NCBI GenBank assembly: GCA_037446575.1
Contig: JBBIII010000012.1
Coordinates: 1-46,327 of the forward strand
DNA length: 46,327 bases
Direction: 5' to 3'
Origin: JBBIII01 sp037446575
Lineage (GTDB): Bacteria; Bacteroidota; Ignavibacteria; UBA10030
Shown here: piece after piece, positions 8,745-17,131 of the stretch
Position numbering within the stretch: the stretch's first letter is position 1
Layout: every line of letters begins with the position of its first letter
Notes under the pieces: model-generated
What the model saw: the letters and a program-made list of their open reading frames with translations, nothing else
Told to the model about the DNA's origin: nothing
Database searches by the model: none
Position numbers and translations under genes: made by a program

Positions 8745-10001
8745 TTACTTGTCTGCTTCGCCCATTATTGGATCTAAACTACCGATAATAGCTACCACAT
8801 CCGAAATCATTGCACCTTTCATCATAACCGGAAGAGATTGTAAATTTACAAAAGAAGGTGAGCGGATTTTCAATCGCCAAGGATGGCCTTCGCCTTTACT
8901 ATTTATATAAAAGCCCAATTCACCTTTTGGCGCTTCCACAGCATGATAAACTTCGCCTACTGGCGTTTGTATGCCAAAATTTATCAGCATAAAATCGTGA
9001 ATCATCTCTTCCATTTTTGTATAGATGCGCGGTTTGTTTGGCAGTGCCTCTTTAGGTCTAAGCGCTTTTATTTCACCAGCCGGGATCTTATCTATTATTT
9101 GCCTTACTATTTTTAAGCTCTCTTTTATTTCATCCATCCTAACATAATACCGAGCAAGTACATCGCCCCCTTCATATATAGGAACGTCAAAATCAAGTTC
9201 ATTATATATAAGATATGGATTAGCGTGTCGTAAATCGTGTTCCACTGCGCAAGCGCGCAAACTTGGCCCTGTTAGTCCTAAATCAATTGCTTGCTCTTTA
9301 GTTATAATTCCGACACCATCAGTTCTTTCAAGAAAAATTAGATTCTTATTTAATAATTTTTCACAGTCGCTTAACTTTTCAGGCAGTTCACAAATAAATT
9401 TTCTAATTGCAGATATTGTTTCCGATGAAATATCTTGCGCTAGACCGCCAATTCGAGTATAGCTTGTAGTAAAACGAGCGCCAGTAATTTTCTCAAAGAT
9501 ATCGTATAGTTTTTCACGCTCACGAAACGACCACATCCATACTGTTAATGCACCAATATCCATAGCAAGTGAACCAAGAAACATTAGATGCGATGAGATG
9601 CGTGCAAGTTCGGAAATTAATGTTCTTATAAACTGAGCGCGTCGAGGAACTTCAATACCTACTAATTTCTCAACTGCCAGCACATATGCCGTGTTATTTG
9701 ATAACGGAGAAATATAATCAAGCCGATCTGTATGAGATATATACTCATGATATGTACAATTTTCTGCTAATTTTTCATAACCTCGATGCAGATATCCTAT
9801 TTCCGGAATAGTGTTAAGAACTGTTTCACCATCAAGTTTAATAAGTAGACGTAAAACTCCATGCGTTGCTGGATGTTGCGGCCCCATATTCAAAGTCATT
9901 TCATGCTCAAGCGGATCGTCAAACGTAACAGTGGACTGTTCGCTTTCCAAAACTTCGATTATCTTTGATTTTCGCTTGTTATATTCTTCTTTTTTTCCCA
10001 T
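8745..10001 (-). CDS. nuoD: NADH-quinone oxidoreductase subunit D (NuoD)
   Basis: NuoD is the 49 kDa subunit of the complex I connecting arm. It is related to [NiFe]-hydrogenase large subunits and forms part of the quinone pocket with NuoB. Diagnostic motifs are NMGPQHPATHGVLRLL at about 34-49, the RGYEKL and YISPLSNN segments, and the C-terminal DVVAIIGSLDPIMGEADK. Family cysteines for Ni are absent, as expected for NuoD. NuoC is a separate gene, not fused. The length of 418 aa is normal. Confidence 0.95.
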   Translation of the reverse strand: MGKKEEYNKRKSKIIEVLESEQSTVTFDDPLEHEMTLNMGPQHPATHGVLRLLIKLDGETVLNTIPEIGYLHRGYEKLAENCTYHEYISHTDRLDYISPLSNNTAYVLAVEKLVGIEVPRRAQFIRTLISELARISSHLMFLGSLAMDIGALTVWMWSFREREKLYDIFEKITGARFTTSYTRIGGLAQDISSETISAIRKFICELPEKLSDCEKLLNKNLIFLERTDGVGIITKEQAIDLGLTGPSLRACAVEHDLRHANPYLIYNELDFDVPIYEGGDVLARYYVRMDEIKESLKIVRQIIDKIPAGEIKALRPKEALPNKPRIYTKMEEMIHDFMLINFGIQTPVGEVYHAVEAPKGELGFYINSKGEGHPWRLKIRSPSFVNLQSLPVMMKGAMISDVVAIIGSLDPIMGEADK

Positions 10002-10047
10002 TTCAAAATCTATACTTAGCGCATTTATTTTATTTCCGATGACAAAA

Positions 10048-10539
10048 TCATTTCTTCGGTAATTCTAACGATCCAGGAATACCCATTAATGGAAAATCTT
10101 TTCTTAAGGGATAATATTCGAATTCATCAGGCATATAAATTCTTCTTAGATCGGGATGCCCTTCAAAAATAATTCCGTACATATCGAATGCTTCGCGTTC
10201 ATGCCAATTTGCTGTACCCCAAATGCTTGTTACAGAAGGCACTATCGGATTTTCTTCTTCTGTAAATATTTTAAATCGAATTCTATGTCGTTTATTAAAT
10301 GAATATAAATTATAAACAACGCCCAAACGTTTTTCAGGAACATACATATCTATACCGCATAAATCTGCAAGTAGATTAAAATCGAGGTCAGCATTTTCTT
10401 TACAAAATTTACACACTTCTATTATCTCTTCTTTTTGGAATGTTATAGTAAGTTCATCGCGAAATTCAATTGATTCAATAATAGCATGATCAAATTTAGA
10501 TTTTATAATCTGAAGTATATTTTCATTCACATTATTCAT
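10048..10539 (-). CDS. nuoC: NADH-quinone oxidoreductase subunit C (NuoC)
   Basis: NuoC is the 30 kDa subunit of the complex I connecting arm and has no cofactor. The conserved block WHEREAFDMYGIIFEGHPDL near residue 110, followed by LRKDFPL, identifies it. The frame is open to a TTG at 10545; I prefer the ATG two codons later, giving 163 aa. It lies between nuoB (24 bases upstream) and nuoD (46 bases downstream) in the operon. Confidence 0.93.
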   Translation of the reverse strand: MNNVNENILQIIKSKFDHAIIESIEFRDELTITFQKEEIIEVCKFCKENADLDFNLLADLCGIDMYVPEKRLGVVYNLYSFNKRHRIRFKIFTEEENPIVPSVTSIWGTANWHEREAFDMYGIIFEGHPDLRRIYMPDEFEYYPLRKDFPLMGIPGSLELPKK

Positions 10540-10563
10540 AAGCAATTCATTTTTGAGATGATT

Positions 10564-11097
10564 TTACGAAGTAGTAGTTTTCTGAGAAAAACGATTTCTA
10601 AAATCTCCAATAAATGCGGGGGCAGTTCCCTTGCACTCGCCTTGCTGTACTTTTTGTTGAAGCATCATTAACGCGTGTAAGAGATTATCAGGACGAGGTG
10701 GACAACCGCCAACATATACATCCACCGGTAAAAAACGATCGATTCCTTGAACTACCGAGTAAGTGCGATACATTCCACCTGATGAGGTACAGACACCCAT
10801 TGCAATTACCCACTTTGGATCAGGCATTTGATCGTAAATTTTACGGACAACTTTCGCCATTTTGTAAGTAGTTGTTCCTGCTACTATCATAACATCGCAT
10901 TGGCGCGGAGTAAATCGCATAACTTCAGAACCAAAGCGCGCAATATCAAAACGCGGTCCAGCCGCCGCCATCATTTCAATAGCACAGCATGAAATTCCCA
11001 TTGGCATTGGATAAAGAGAATTTTTCCTGCACCAGTTTATTATAGTTTCAAGTTTTGTTGCAATATATCCATCACCCATCCAACTTTCTAATCCCAT
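10564..11097 (-). CDS. nuoB: NADH-quinone oxidoreductase subunit B (NuoB)
   Basis: NuoB is the PSST subunit, binding cluster N2 at the quinone site of complex I. All four ligands are present: the tandem C37-C38 (GISCCAIEMM), C103 (GVCTSSGGMY) and C132 (GGCPPRPDNL). Also typical is the DIARFGSEVMRFTPRQ block. The gene overlaps the end of nuoA by 10 bases. The length of 177 aa is normal. Confidence 0.96.
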   Translation of the reverse strand: MGLESWMGDGYIATKLETIINWCRKNSLYPMPMGISCCAIEMMAAAGPRFDIARFGSEVMRFTPRQCDVMIVAGTTTYKMAKVVRKIYDQMPDPKWVIAMGVCTSSGGMYRTYSVVQGIDRFLPVDVYVGGCPPRPDNLLHALMMLQQKVQQGECKGTAPAFIGDFRNRFSQKTTTS

Positions 11098-11444
11098 TCT
11101 AACGCCCCTTTTCTCCAGATATAATAAAAACCAACAAGAAGGATGAAAATAAAAATGAACATTACAATAAATCCGTGCAACCCTAATTGTCTATAAGTTA
11201 CTGCCCAAGGGTACATAAATACGATTTCGATATCAAAAATTATAAAAAGCATTGCAACTAAATAATACTTGACAGAAAACCTTTCTCTGGCAGTCCTGAC
11301 CGGTTCCATTCCGCTTTCGTAAGTTGATAATTTTTCTTTATTAGGTCGGCTTGGTCCCAAGAATTCATTCGCTTTACCAAGAAATATTCCGAATCCAACA
11401 GCAAGTGCAATCATCAAAAATATAGGCAAGTAACTTTCTATCAT
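11088..11444 (-). CDS. nuoA: NADH-quinone oxidoreductase subunit A (NuoA)
   Basis: NuoA is a small three-helix membrane subunit of complex I at the junction of the peripheral and membrane arms. Helices lie at about 4-24, 62-82 and 90-110. The conserved loop reads YESGMEPVRTARERFSVKYY, and FDIEIVFMYPWAV follows. It is the first gene of a nuoABCDEF cluster and overlaps nuoB by 10 bases. A candidate promoter lies about 65 bases upstream (11509-11537). Confidence 0.95.
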   Translation of the reverse strand: MIESYLPIFLMIALAVGFGIFLGKANEFLGPSRPNKEKLSTYESGMEPVRTARERFSVKYYLVAMLFIIFDIEIVFMYPWAVTYRQLGLHGFIVMFIFIFILLVGFYYIWRKGALEWD

Positions 11445-11508
11445 ATCTTAAAGACGCTAAAAAAAAATTGTTTGAAAAACAAATTATGATTGTATTAATA
11501 GAATTAAC

Positions 11509-11537
11509 AATATAAATGGGATGGAAATTCCGGATAA
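11509..11537 (-). promoter_or_regulatory. Candidate promoter of the nuo operon
   Basis: Read on the minus strand, TATATT (11509-11514) lies 17 bases after TTATCC (11532-11537). The -10 and spacing match the stronger promoters found elsewhere in the window, but the -35 is weak. Transcription would give a leader of about 60 bases before nuoA. Confidence 0.35.
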
Positions 11538-11544
11538 GATGTTG

Positions 11545-11558
11545 ACCTTTGCGAAGGT
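11545..11558. other. Short palindrome upstream of nuoA
   Basis: ACCTT-TGCG-AAGGT forms a 5-pair hairpin followed by TTTT on the plus strand, where there is no gene to terminate. It resembles the ACCTTCCGAAGGT palindrome at 46276-46288, so the two may be scraps of one repeat family. Confidence 0.3.
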
Positions 11559-11611
11559 TTTTCACCAGAAATTGAAAAGTTGGACCTTCACACGTATAAT
11601 AATAAAAGAAC

Positions 11612-12073
11612 TCAATTCACTCTTTTAGCAACATATTTGGCAATCGATTCACCAATACGGAAACCGATTTCGCGTTTTGGTTTTATATTTTCTTTTTCAG
11701 TTGATCTGATTAGTTGTTTAATCACATCAAATACTACTTGAAATCGTTTGTCATATTTTGTTTCCAATTCCTCTAATTTTCTTGCAAGTTCTTTGTGAGT
11801 GGCAAGTAATTCCCGAATCTCAACAAATGTTCTCATTATTTGTATGTTCACCTGAATTGCACGTTTACTGTTTAATACACTAGAAAGCATTGCAACACCA
11901 AGTTCAGTAAATGCATAAGGAAGTTTTCGAGTTCCACCCCATCTTGATCTTCCAAATTGGAACATCAAGTTTTTATATTCTGCTGAATTAAGCTGGAACA
12001 TAAAGTCTTCTGGAAATCGATCCAGATTTAGCTTTACAGCTTTATTCAGATCACGCGTTGCTACACCATACAT
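11612..12073 (-). pseudogene. ORF6N-domain protein, N-terminally truncated (likely remnant)
   Basis: The protein clearly belongs to the phage-associated ORF6N/KilA-N group of DNA-binding proteins. It has YGVATRDLNKAVKLNLDRFP, EDFMFQL, PYAFTELGVAMLSSVLNS and VNIQIMRTFVEIRELL, then a coiled C-terminal tail. Intact members start about 25-30 residues earlier (a segment ending LDxDLAELYGV). Here the frame continues upstream of the first ATG (KAEMYGV) only to a TAA near 12139, with no ATG, GTG or TTG. The only ATG with a good ribosome site (GGGAG, ATG at 12093) lies in another frame and stops after 10 codons. So the 5' end has been lost or frameshifted. The 153-residue product from the internal ATG is possible but would have a broken domain. 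Such genes often sit in mobile DNA, but no other phage gene is nearby. Confidence 0.65.
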
Positions 12074-12171
12074 TTCAGCTTTGATTTTGACATAGTTATT
12101 CTCCCTTTTGTGATTTTGATAGTTGATTTATTTTGCCTTAATTATTATTAACAAAACATCATCACTTTTTA

Positions 12172-13935
12172 TTATTTCATCTTTACTACCAATCCCTCAA
12201 GAGGCCAGCGCGCCCTTACTTTGAAAATTTCCGAGACTTGACTTAATCTTTCAGAATATTCGAACGGAAATGGTTTTCCATAATCGTATTTGCCATTATT
12301 ATTTCTATCTCGAAATGCCTGCAATATATAACGCCCTTCAGCAACCTGAGGAAAAATAAATTTATTCTCAGCATCCGCTTCAACAATATACCGATTCGTT
12401 GTTTTTTCATCTACTTGAATCGCCATTACAAATATTTTTCCAATCGCATCATTCTTATTCAAGTCAACAACAATTCCTTCCATACTGCTGAAATCTTCGA
12501 CATCAATTGTTTCAAATTTCCACGTCTTAGTCGAATCGATGCAAACACGGCTCGCCCAATCTTTCAAATCTCTTAATTCAGCCTTTAAAGAATACCATGC
12601 TTTACTCGTTAGTAATTCTTCAGGTTCAATTCTAACAGTTATATCATCAATCCATTTTTTTCTGCACAATATTTTTTCTTGTTTCTCGTTATAAATATTA
12701 ACCCAATCAAGTAAAGTATCCTTTAGTAATGCGTTTGAAAAGACAAAAAAGATTTTCGGTCGAAGGGAAATATTTCTCGAACTATCCTTTATAGAAATTG
12801 AAACAAGTTTTGGTCCTAACGTATCAATTTTGGCAGAGCCGTTAAAATTTATAGAATTTGCAAATGGACTTATTAGGTTACCAACTGAATCTTTAATACC
12901 GCTCGATGTCAATCTATATATTATTGTCGAATCTTGATTCGCGGTTATTAAAGTTAATGATTTTCCATCCTTAAATGTTGGATAACAAGAAATAATCTGC
13001 AAAGTCTTTTCAGTAACCGTGTCCTTTAGTGTAAAGGATGATAGAGAACTAACGCTCAGATCTAAATTTTCTGAAAACTCCGCAACAACGCGATTTCTAT
13101 CTAATGCTGTAGCTTTGATTAATCGCGGTTTTGTTGTGTCTTCTTTAGTTAGTTTCATTATGATACCGGATACGAGTGTATCCGTTACCGTAATACAAAT
13201 GGGATTTGGCTGAATAGCGTATTCGTCAACTTCTTGATCATAAATTAAATTTCTGTATTCATCCCTAATTGCAAATATGCGATAATCTCCGAACGGAATA
13301 TGATGCAGAAAAAAATCGCCGCTCTTCCCTGTTTGTGTAATGAAATCTGGCGGTGATGTTTTCGGATTCAATGTGTCTGAATTTAATTCATCTAACAGAT
13401 AAGCAAAAATCATAATTCCATTGACTTGCTCGCCGTCCTTCATCGGAAAGACTTGACCTTCAATAGCGCCTCTATCAATTTCAGGACCTGTTGAAAATGC
13501 GAGTGAAAATGATTTTTCCATATGCTTCTGCTTAATAAATCTGTCCCTAACATCAGCGCCAATATTAACAACATAAGTAGTATTCGGTTTTAATTTTCCT
13601 GAAAAAGTAACCAATACTTCTGAACCGCTCCAATCAAATTCGAGTTCACCAATATTCGGAGAGATAAATATCGATTCTTTAAATGAAAGCTCATCAACAT
13701 AACGATCAAATTCGAATTTAAGGTGGGATCCATTAAAATTTAGCGCGTTACTATCAGGATAAGTCGAAATTATTTCTGGGGTTGTCAAGTCGATTGGTCC
13801 GCCTTCTGGTGCGATTCGATATGCACAACTGGAAAATAAAACGGGAATAATAAAAAGAAAAAATAGCCCCCACTTCTGTCGATACAAATATTTTTCCTGA
13901 AACGATAACAAGAAAGTACTGTCTATTGTTTTCAT
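12172..13935 (-). CDS. Ig-like domain lipoprotein
   Basis: This 587-residue exported lipoprotein has a hydrophobic segment at about 23-36 followed by a lipobox (FSSC; lipidated Cys about 37). The region after it, starting about residue 50, matches the bacterial Ig-like Big_5/SbsA type: TTPEIISTYP, FEFDRYVDEL, LKPNTTYVVNIGADVRD. Two further repeats with similar strand patterns follow (about 265-370 and 375-480). The C-terminus carries a carboxypeptidase-regulatory-like beta domain with a calcium-type loop (DRNNNGKYDYGKPF). The N-terminus is longer than a typical lipoprotein signal, so the true start could be further in. It overlaps mltG by 4 bases, suggesting an envelope role linked to peptidoglycan. 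I cannot assign a specific activity. Confidence 0.75.
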   Translation of the reverse strand: MKTIDSTFLLSFQEKYLYRQKWGLFFLFIIPVLFSSCAYRIAPEGGPIDLTTPEIISTYPDSNALNFNGSHLKFEFDRYVDELSFKESIFISPNIGELEFDWSGSEVLVTFSGKLKPNTTYVVNIGADVRDRFIKQKHMEKSFSLAFSTGPEIDRGAIEGQVFPMKDGEQVNGIMIFAYLLDELNSDTLNPKTSPPDFITQTGKSGDFFLHHIPFGDYRIFAIRDEYRNLIYDQEVDEYAIQPNPICITVTDTLVSGIIMKLTKEDTTKPRLIKATALDRNRVVAEFSENLDLSVSSLSSFTLKDTVTEKTLQIISCYPTFKDGKSLTLITANQDSTIIYRLTSSGIKDSVGNLISPFANSINFNGSAKIDTLGPKLVSISIKDSSRNISLRPKIFFVFSNALLKDTLLDWVNIYNEKQEKILCRKKWIDDITVRIEPEELLTSKAWYSLKAELRDLKDWASRVCIDSTKTWKFETIDVEDFSSMEGIVVDLNKNDAIGKIFVMAIQVDEKTTNRYIVEADAENKFIFPQVAEGRYILQAFRDRNNNGKYDYGKPFPFEYSERLSQVSEIFKVRARWPLEGLVVKMK

Positions 13936-14978
13936 TTACTGAATTGTTCTTTATTAAGTCGAGCTTGTTTTGCAAGCTCTCTCCTTGTTTTAAAATATTT
14001 ACGCGAATTGTGTTGGTGTTCAATATAATTTTTTGCAAATCTATGCCCGCCAGTGCCTGTCGCCACAAAAAATAAATATTCATGCTCTTGCGGATATAAT
14101 GTTGCAAGAATTGCGGCTTTACCCGGATTGTTAATAGGACCCGGAGGTAAGCCAAAACGTCTATAAGTATTATATGGCGAATCAATTTCTAAATCCTTAT
14201 ATGTCAATCTTCTACTTTCACCAAGTGCATACTGAATCGTTGGGTCTGCTTCTAAGCGCATTCTTTTCTTTAGGCGATTCCAATATACACCGGCAATAAT
14301 TGGTCTTTCATAATCAATGCTCGATTCGGCTTCTACTATGGAGGCAAACGTAAGAACTTCTTTTTGATTCATCTTTAACATTTCTTGCTTTCTTTTAAGT
14401 GAATCATTATAAAATTGCTTGAATGCATTGAGAATACGAGCAATAATTTCTTCTTCATCGGTTTGCCAGTAGAATGCGTATGTATCTGGCAGTAAATATC
14501 CTTCCAAAGTTTTCGCATTAATTTTTTGCTCAGAAATAAATTTTTCGTTCATGCATAATTCGAGTATCTTTTTAGAATCAACTCCTAAATCTCTTTCAAT
14601 ACGCCGAGCAATCTTTTCCATACGCCAACCCTCAGGAATTGTAACTGGAATTATCAATTGAGATTTACCGGTGCTAATATTTTCCAATATTTCGATATTC
14701 GATAATCCGGAGACAAGAAGATATTTGCCAATTTTTATTGATTTAGTATAATTTAAAATACGACCAGCAAGCTTGAATGTCCATTTACTTCTTATTGTTC
14801 CGTTATCGTATAACGAATCGACTATAGCATGAAATGATGTCCCCTTGGATATTGTAACGATTTTTCCCTTCGGCTCATCAAAATTGTTTGGAATAAAAAA
14901 AACAAAATAAATAAAGAGCGATAAAAATATTACAGCTACTATTAAAATCATTAAAAATATTTTACTTTTATCGAACAA
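13932..14978 (-). CDS. mltG: Endolytic murein transglycosylase MltG
   Basis: MltG is an inner-membrane lytic transglycosylase that cuts nascent glycan strands and sets their length. One transmembrane helix is at about 8-30, followed by a LysM-like region (ISKGTSFHAIVDSLYDNGTI) and the catalytic YceG domain with FASIVEAES (catalytic Glu) and GVYWNRLKKRMRLEADPTIQ. The start is TTG at 14978, supported by AAAGGA 8 bases upstream; an ATG nine codons in is the alternative. The stop overlaps the Ig-like lipoprotein gene by 4 bases. Confidence 0.93.
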   Translation of the reverse strand: MFDKSKIFLMILIVAVIFLSLFIYFVFFIPNNFDEPKGKIVTISKGTSFHAIVDSLYDNGTIRSKWTFKLAGRILNYTKSIKIGKYLLVSGLSNIEILENISTGKSQLIIPVTIPEGWRMEKIARRIERDLGVDSKKILELCMNEKFISEQKINAKTLEGYLLPDTYAFYWQTDEEEIIARILNAFKQFYNDSLKRKQEMLKMNQKEVLTFASIVEAESSIDYERPIIAGVYWNRLKKRMRLEADPTIQYALGESRRLTYKDLEIDSPYNTYRRFGLPPGPINNPGKAAILATLYPQEHEYLFFVATGTGGHRFAKNYIEHQHNSRKYFKTRRELAKQARLNKEQFSK

Positions 14979-15053
14979 TTACTTATCCTTTCGTTTCATA
15001 TTTTATTAACATACGCGTTAATTATTTTTTTTATTGGCTATTAGCAAATCACC

Positions 15054-15380
15054 CTACTTCTTATTTTCCAAATTCTTACCTTCTTTATCAGTCTTTATCT
15101 CTTCCATTGTAATACGCTCAACACTACGCGATTCGTCAATAATTCTCTCAAACAATCTTTTAATTGCTTTAACTGATAGCGGTCCACAGTTTGCGCTTGA
15201 CACATTGCGCATTACCTCTTTTTCTCGCTCTGGCGAATATGCGTCAAGCCCTAATTTTAATTTTAGCTTGCCAATTTCTTCAGCGCATTGAGCGCGTTCA
15301 TTTAGTAATTTTACAAGTTCAGAATCAATTTCGTCAATTCTATCGCGCCAGCGATTTATTTCTTTTTTTGGATCTTTCAT
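15054..15380 (-). CDS. Chorismate mutase (AroQ type)
   Basis: A stand-alone, all-helical AroQ-class chorismate mutase of 108 aa, converting chorismate to prephenate for Phe/Tyr synthesis. Typical features are WRDRIDEIDSELVKLLNERA (helix 1 with the catalytic Arg), an EEIGKLK region, and the YSPEREKEV segment. No DAHP synthase or prephenate dehydratase domain is fused. It starts 3 bases after tsaD ends, so it is co-transcribed with it. A signal peptide is absent, so it is cytoplasmic. Confidence 0.85.
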   Translation of the reverse strand: MKDPKKEINRWRDRIDEIDSELVKLLNERAQCAEEIGKLKLKLGLDAYSPEREKEVMRNVSSANCGPLSVKAIKRLFERIIDESRSVERITMEEIKTDKEGKNLENKK

Positions 15381-15383
15381 TTA

Positions 15384-16391
15384 TTATTGCAATTGTAAAT
15401 TTGGTTCTGCAGTAAGTTCAAGATTTGATATTAAATTGTTTCTTAAACGCTCGTACCCAGCCATTGCAACCATAGCGCCATTATCGGTACAATATTCTAA
15501 TTTAGGAATATGTAAATTTAAATGATTAATTTTTGCTTCAATTTCAAGTCTTCTTCGCAGTTCAGAATTTGCCGAAACCCCGCCGCAAACAGCTATATTT
15601 CTTACTCCATATTTATCTGCGGCATATAAAAGTTTTTCAATTAAAACATCAACTACAGCGGTTTGAAAACTTGCGCAAATATCTGCAAGCAACTGTTCAG
15701 ATACGTTTGACTTTTTATATTCGATTTTACGTAAATAATACAACACCGATGTCTTCAATCCGCTGAAACTAAATTGATGCGAACCTGCTTCTAAATAAGG
15801 ACGTGGAAAATCTACTGCCTTAGAATTCCCTTTTGAAGCGTATTTATCTAACAACGGACCACCTGGGTAACCTATACCCAGCATTTTAGCCACTTTATCA
15901 AACGCTTCGCCTGCCGCATCATCTAACGTCTCGCCCAACAGTTCATATTTAAAATAATCTTTAACTAAAACAAGCTGAGTATGTCCGCCGGAAACAGTTA
16001 AATTTACAAATGGAAAAGATGGCCTTTGTTCTTCAATCATATTTGAAAAAATATGCGCTTCCATATGATTAATACCAATAAACGGAATATCTAATCCTAT
16101 TGCCATTGCTTTGCCAAAACTTAACCCAACTAAAATTGATCCGATAAGTCCTGGTCCATAAACGGCGGCAATTGCATCAATCTCATCTTTGCTAACGGAT
16201 GCTTTATTTAATGCTTCATCAACAATTGGCACAATAAGTTTTTGATGAGCGCGCGATGCTAATTCCGGTACTACTCCGCCATGCTCAGAGTGAAAAAGCT
16301 GGACTACAGTCGTGTTTGACAGCAATTTCCCGTCTTTTACAACCGCCGCCGATGTTTCATCGCAAGATGTTTCTATACCGAGTATTGTCAT
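15384..16391 (-). CDS. tsaD: tRNA N6-threonylcarbamoyladenosine transferase TsaD
   Basis: TsaD transfers threonylcarbamoyl from its adenylate to A37 of ANN-decoding tRNAs, together with TsaB, TsaE and TsaC. ASKHA fold motifs are present: ILGIETSCDETSAAVV at the start, metal-binding HMEAH near 110, SGGHTQLV, GEAFDKVAKMLGIGYPGGP and CGGVSANSELR. The length of 335 aa is normal. It begins a minus-strand group with the chorismate mutase and mltG. No promoter of the class seen elsewhere could be identified upstream. Confidence 0.96.
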   Translation of the reverse strand: MTILGIETSCDETSAAVVKDGKLLSNTTVVQLFHSEHGGVVPELASRAHQKLIVPIVDEALNKASVSKDEIDAIAAVYGPGLIGSILVGLSFGKAMAIGLDIPFIGINHMEAHIFSNMIEEQRPSFPFVNLTVSGGHTQLVLVKDYFKYELLGETLDDAAGEAFDKVAKMLGIGYPGGPLLDKYASKGNSKAVDFPRPYLEAGSHQFSFSGLKTSVLYYLRKIEYKKSNVSEQLLADICASFQTAVVDVLIEKLLYAADKYGVRNIAVCGGVSANSELRRRLEIEAKINHLNLHIPKLEYCTDNGAMVAMAGYERLRNNLISNLELTAEPNLQLQ

Positions 16392-16501
16392 TTATCTAAG
16401 TATGAATAACATTATTACAAATAAATATTAATCCGATTGAATCGTCGCAAAATTTCTTGAATATGATAACCAAAAATATGGCGTTCTGCAAACTGAAGAA
16501 T

Positions 16502-16530
16502 GATAATTTGTAATTACACAGCAAATTATC
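16502..16530. other. Perfect 9-pair stem-loop in tsaD-rpmB spacer
   Basis: GATAATTTG (16502-16510) and CAAATTATC (16522-16530) flank an 11-base loop. Seven T's follow on the plus strand after GATGGAG. No plus-strand gene lies upstream, so if it terminates anything it would be an unannotated or antisense transcript. Confidence 0.4.
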
Positions 16531-16569
16531 GATGGAGTTTTTTTGCATAGATAAGTATACTCAATTATG

Positions 16570-16730
16570 AAATTAAAGAACACTAACATATAAGCGCAGA
16601 AAAAAGCACTTGATTAACAGAGATACAAGACAGTGAAAAGCTTGTTTCATCTGTGTAATCTTTCTGATGGCATCCCTCCGGGAGTGTTTTATGTTTTTCG
16701 AAGTATAATCATACTGAGTAATTACTGATG
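16570..16730 (+). repeat. Dispersed intergenic repeat, copy A
   Basis: It shares three blocks, in order and orientation, with 43913-44015. These are GAACACT (16578-16584), a 20-base block at 16642-16661 identical at 18 positions, and a 21-base block at 16704-16724 identical at 19 positions. Between the last two blocks this copy carries extra sequence with the palindrome-like CCCTCCGGGAG. Both copies lie just upstream of a plus-strand gene. Confidence 0.5.
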
Positions 16731-16766
16731 AAAAAAATCAGATATTTTTGTGACTGGAATTTGTCC

Positions 16767-16795
16767 TTGCCTCTCTTGCATTTTCTGGCTATATT
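16767..16795 (+). promoter_or_regulatory. Promoter of rpmB
   Basis: TTGCCT (16767-16772), a 17-base spacer and TATATT (16790-16795), lying 41 bases before the ATG. The same -10 hexamer with 16-17 base spacing precedes both tRNA genes, rel and the aldo/keto reductase. Confidence 0.65.
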
Positions 16796-16836
16796 AATAG
16801 CGCATTTTTAAAAAGTTATATTATATGGAGCAATGA

Positions 16837-17031
16837 ATGGCAAGAATTTGTGAAGTGTGTGGCAAAAAACCAATGGCTGGTAATCATGTAAGCCATGCGC
16901 ATAATCGTGTACCAAGGCGTTTTCTTCCCAACCTGCAAAGTGTGCGGGTAAAGCTTGAAACAGGCAGTGTTAAAAAAATTCAAGTTTGCACAAATTGTAT
17001 TAAATCTGGGAAAATCAAAAAGGCGGCTTAA
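16837..17031 (+). CDS. rpmB: 50S ribosomal protein L28
   Basis: L28 is a structural protein of the large ribosomal subunit. At 64 aa it shows the typical start ARICEVCGKKPMAGNHVSHA and the RRFLPNLQSVRV strand. It keeps two CxxC pairs (CEVC and CTNC), as in zinc-binding L28. GGAG sits 6 bases before the ATG. It has its own promoter and a strong terminator, so it is a single-gene unit. Confidence 0.97.
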   Translation: MARICEVCGKKPMAGNHVSHAHNRVPRRFLPNLQSVRVKLETGSVKKIQVCTNCIKSGKIKKAA

Positions 17032-17055
17032 TAATAATAGAGATTTACTTTTGTG

Positions 17056-17084
17056 AAATCCCGCCATTAAGCGGGATTTTTTTT
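17056..17084 (+). terminator. Rho-independent terminator of rpmB
   Basis: AAATCCCGC (17056-17064) pairs perfectly with GCGGGATTT (17071-17079) around a 6-base loop, and a run of eight T's (17077-17084) follows. It lies 25 bases after the rpmB stop. Confidence 0.9.
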
Positions 17085-17131
17085 CAACTTTTTTTGTAGC
17101 TGGTATTTTAATTTTGGTTGTATAAGAAAGT

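Larger units (their letters stand above)
16392..16836. other. Gene-free divergent intergenic region between tsaD and rpmB
   Basis: These 445 bases hold no credible gene. They contain a perfect 9-pair stem-loop (16502-16530), a copy of a dispersed repeat (16570-16730) and the rpmB promoter (16767-16795). Confidence 0.7.

Noticed and set aside
11612..12139. Prophage or phage remnant around the ORF6N gene
   Set aside because: Only this one phage-type gene is present; neighbours on both sides are core genes and no attachment-site repeat or integrase was seen.
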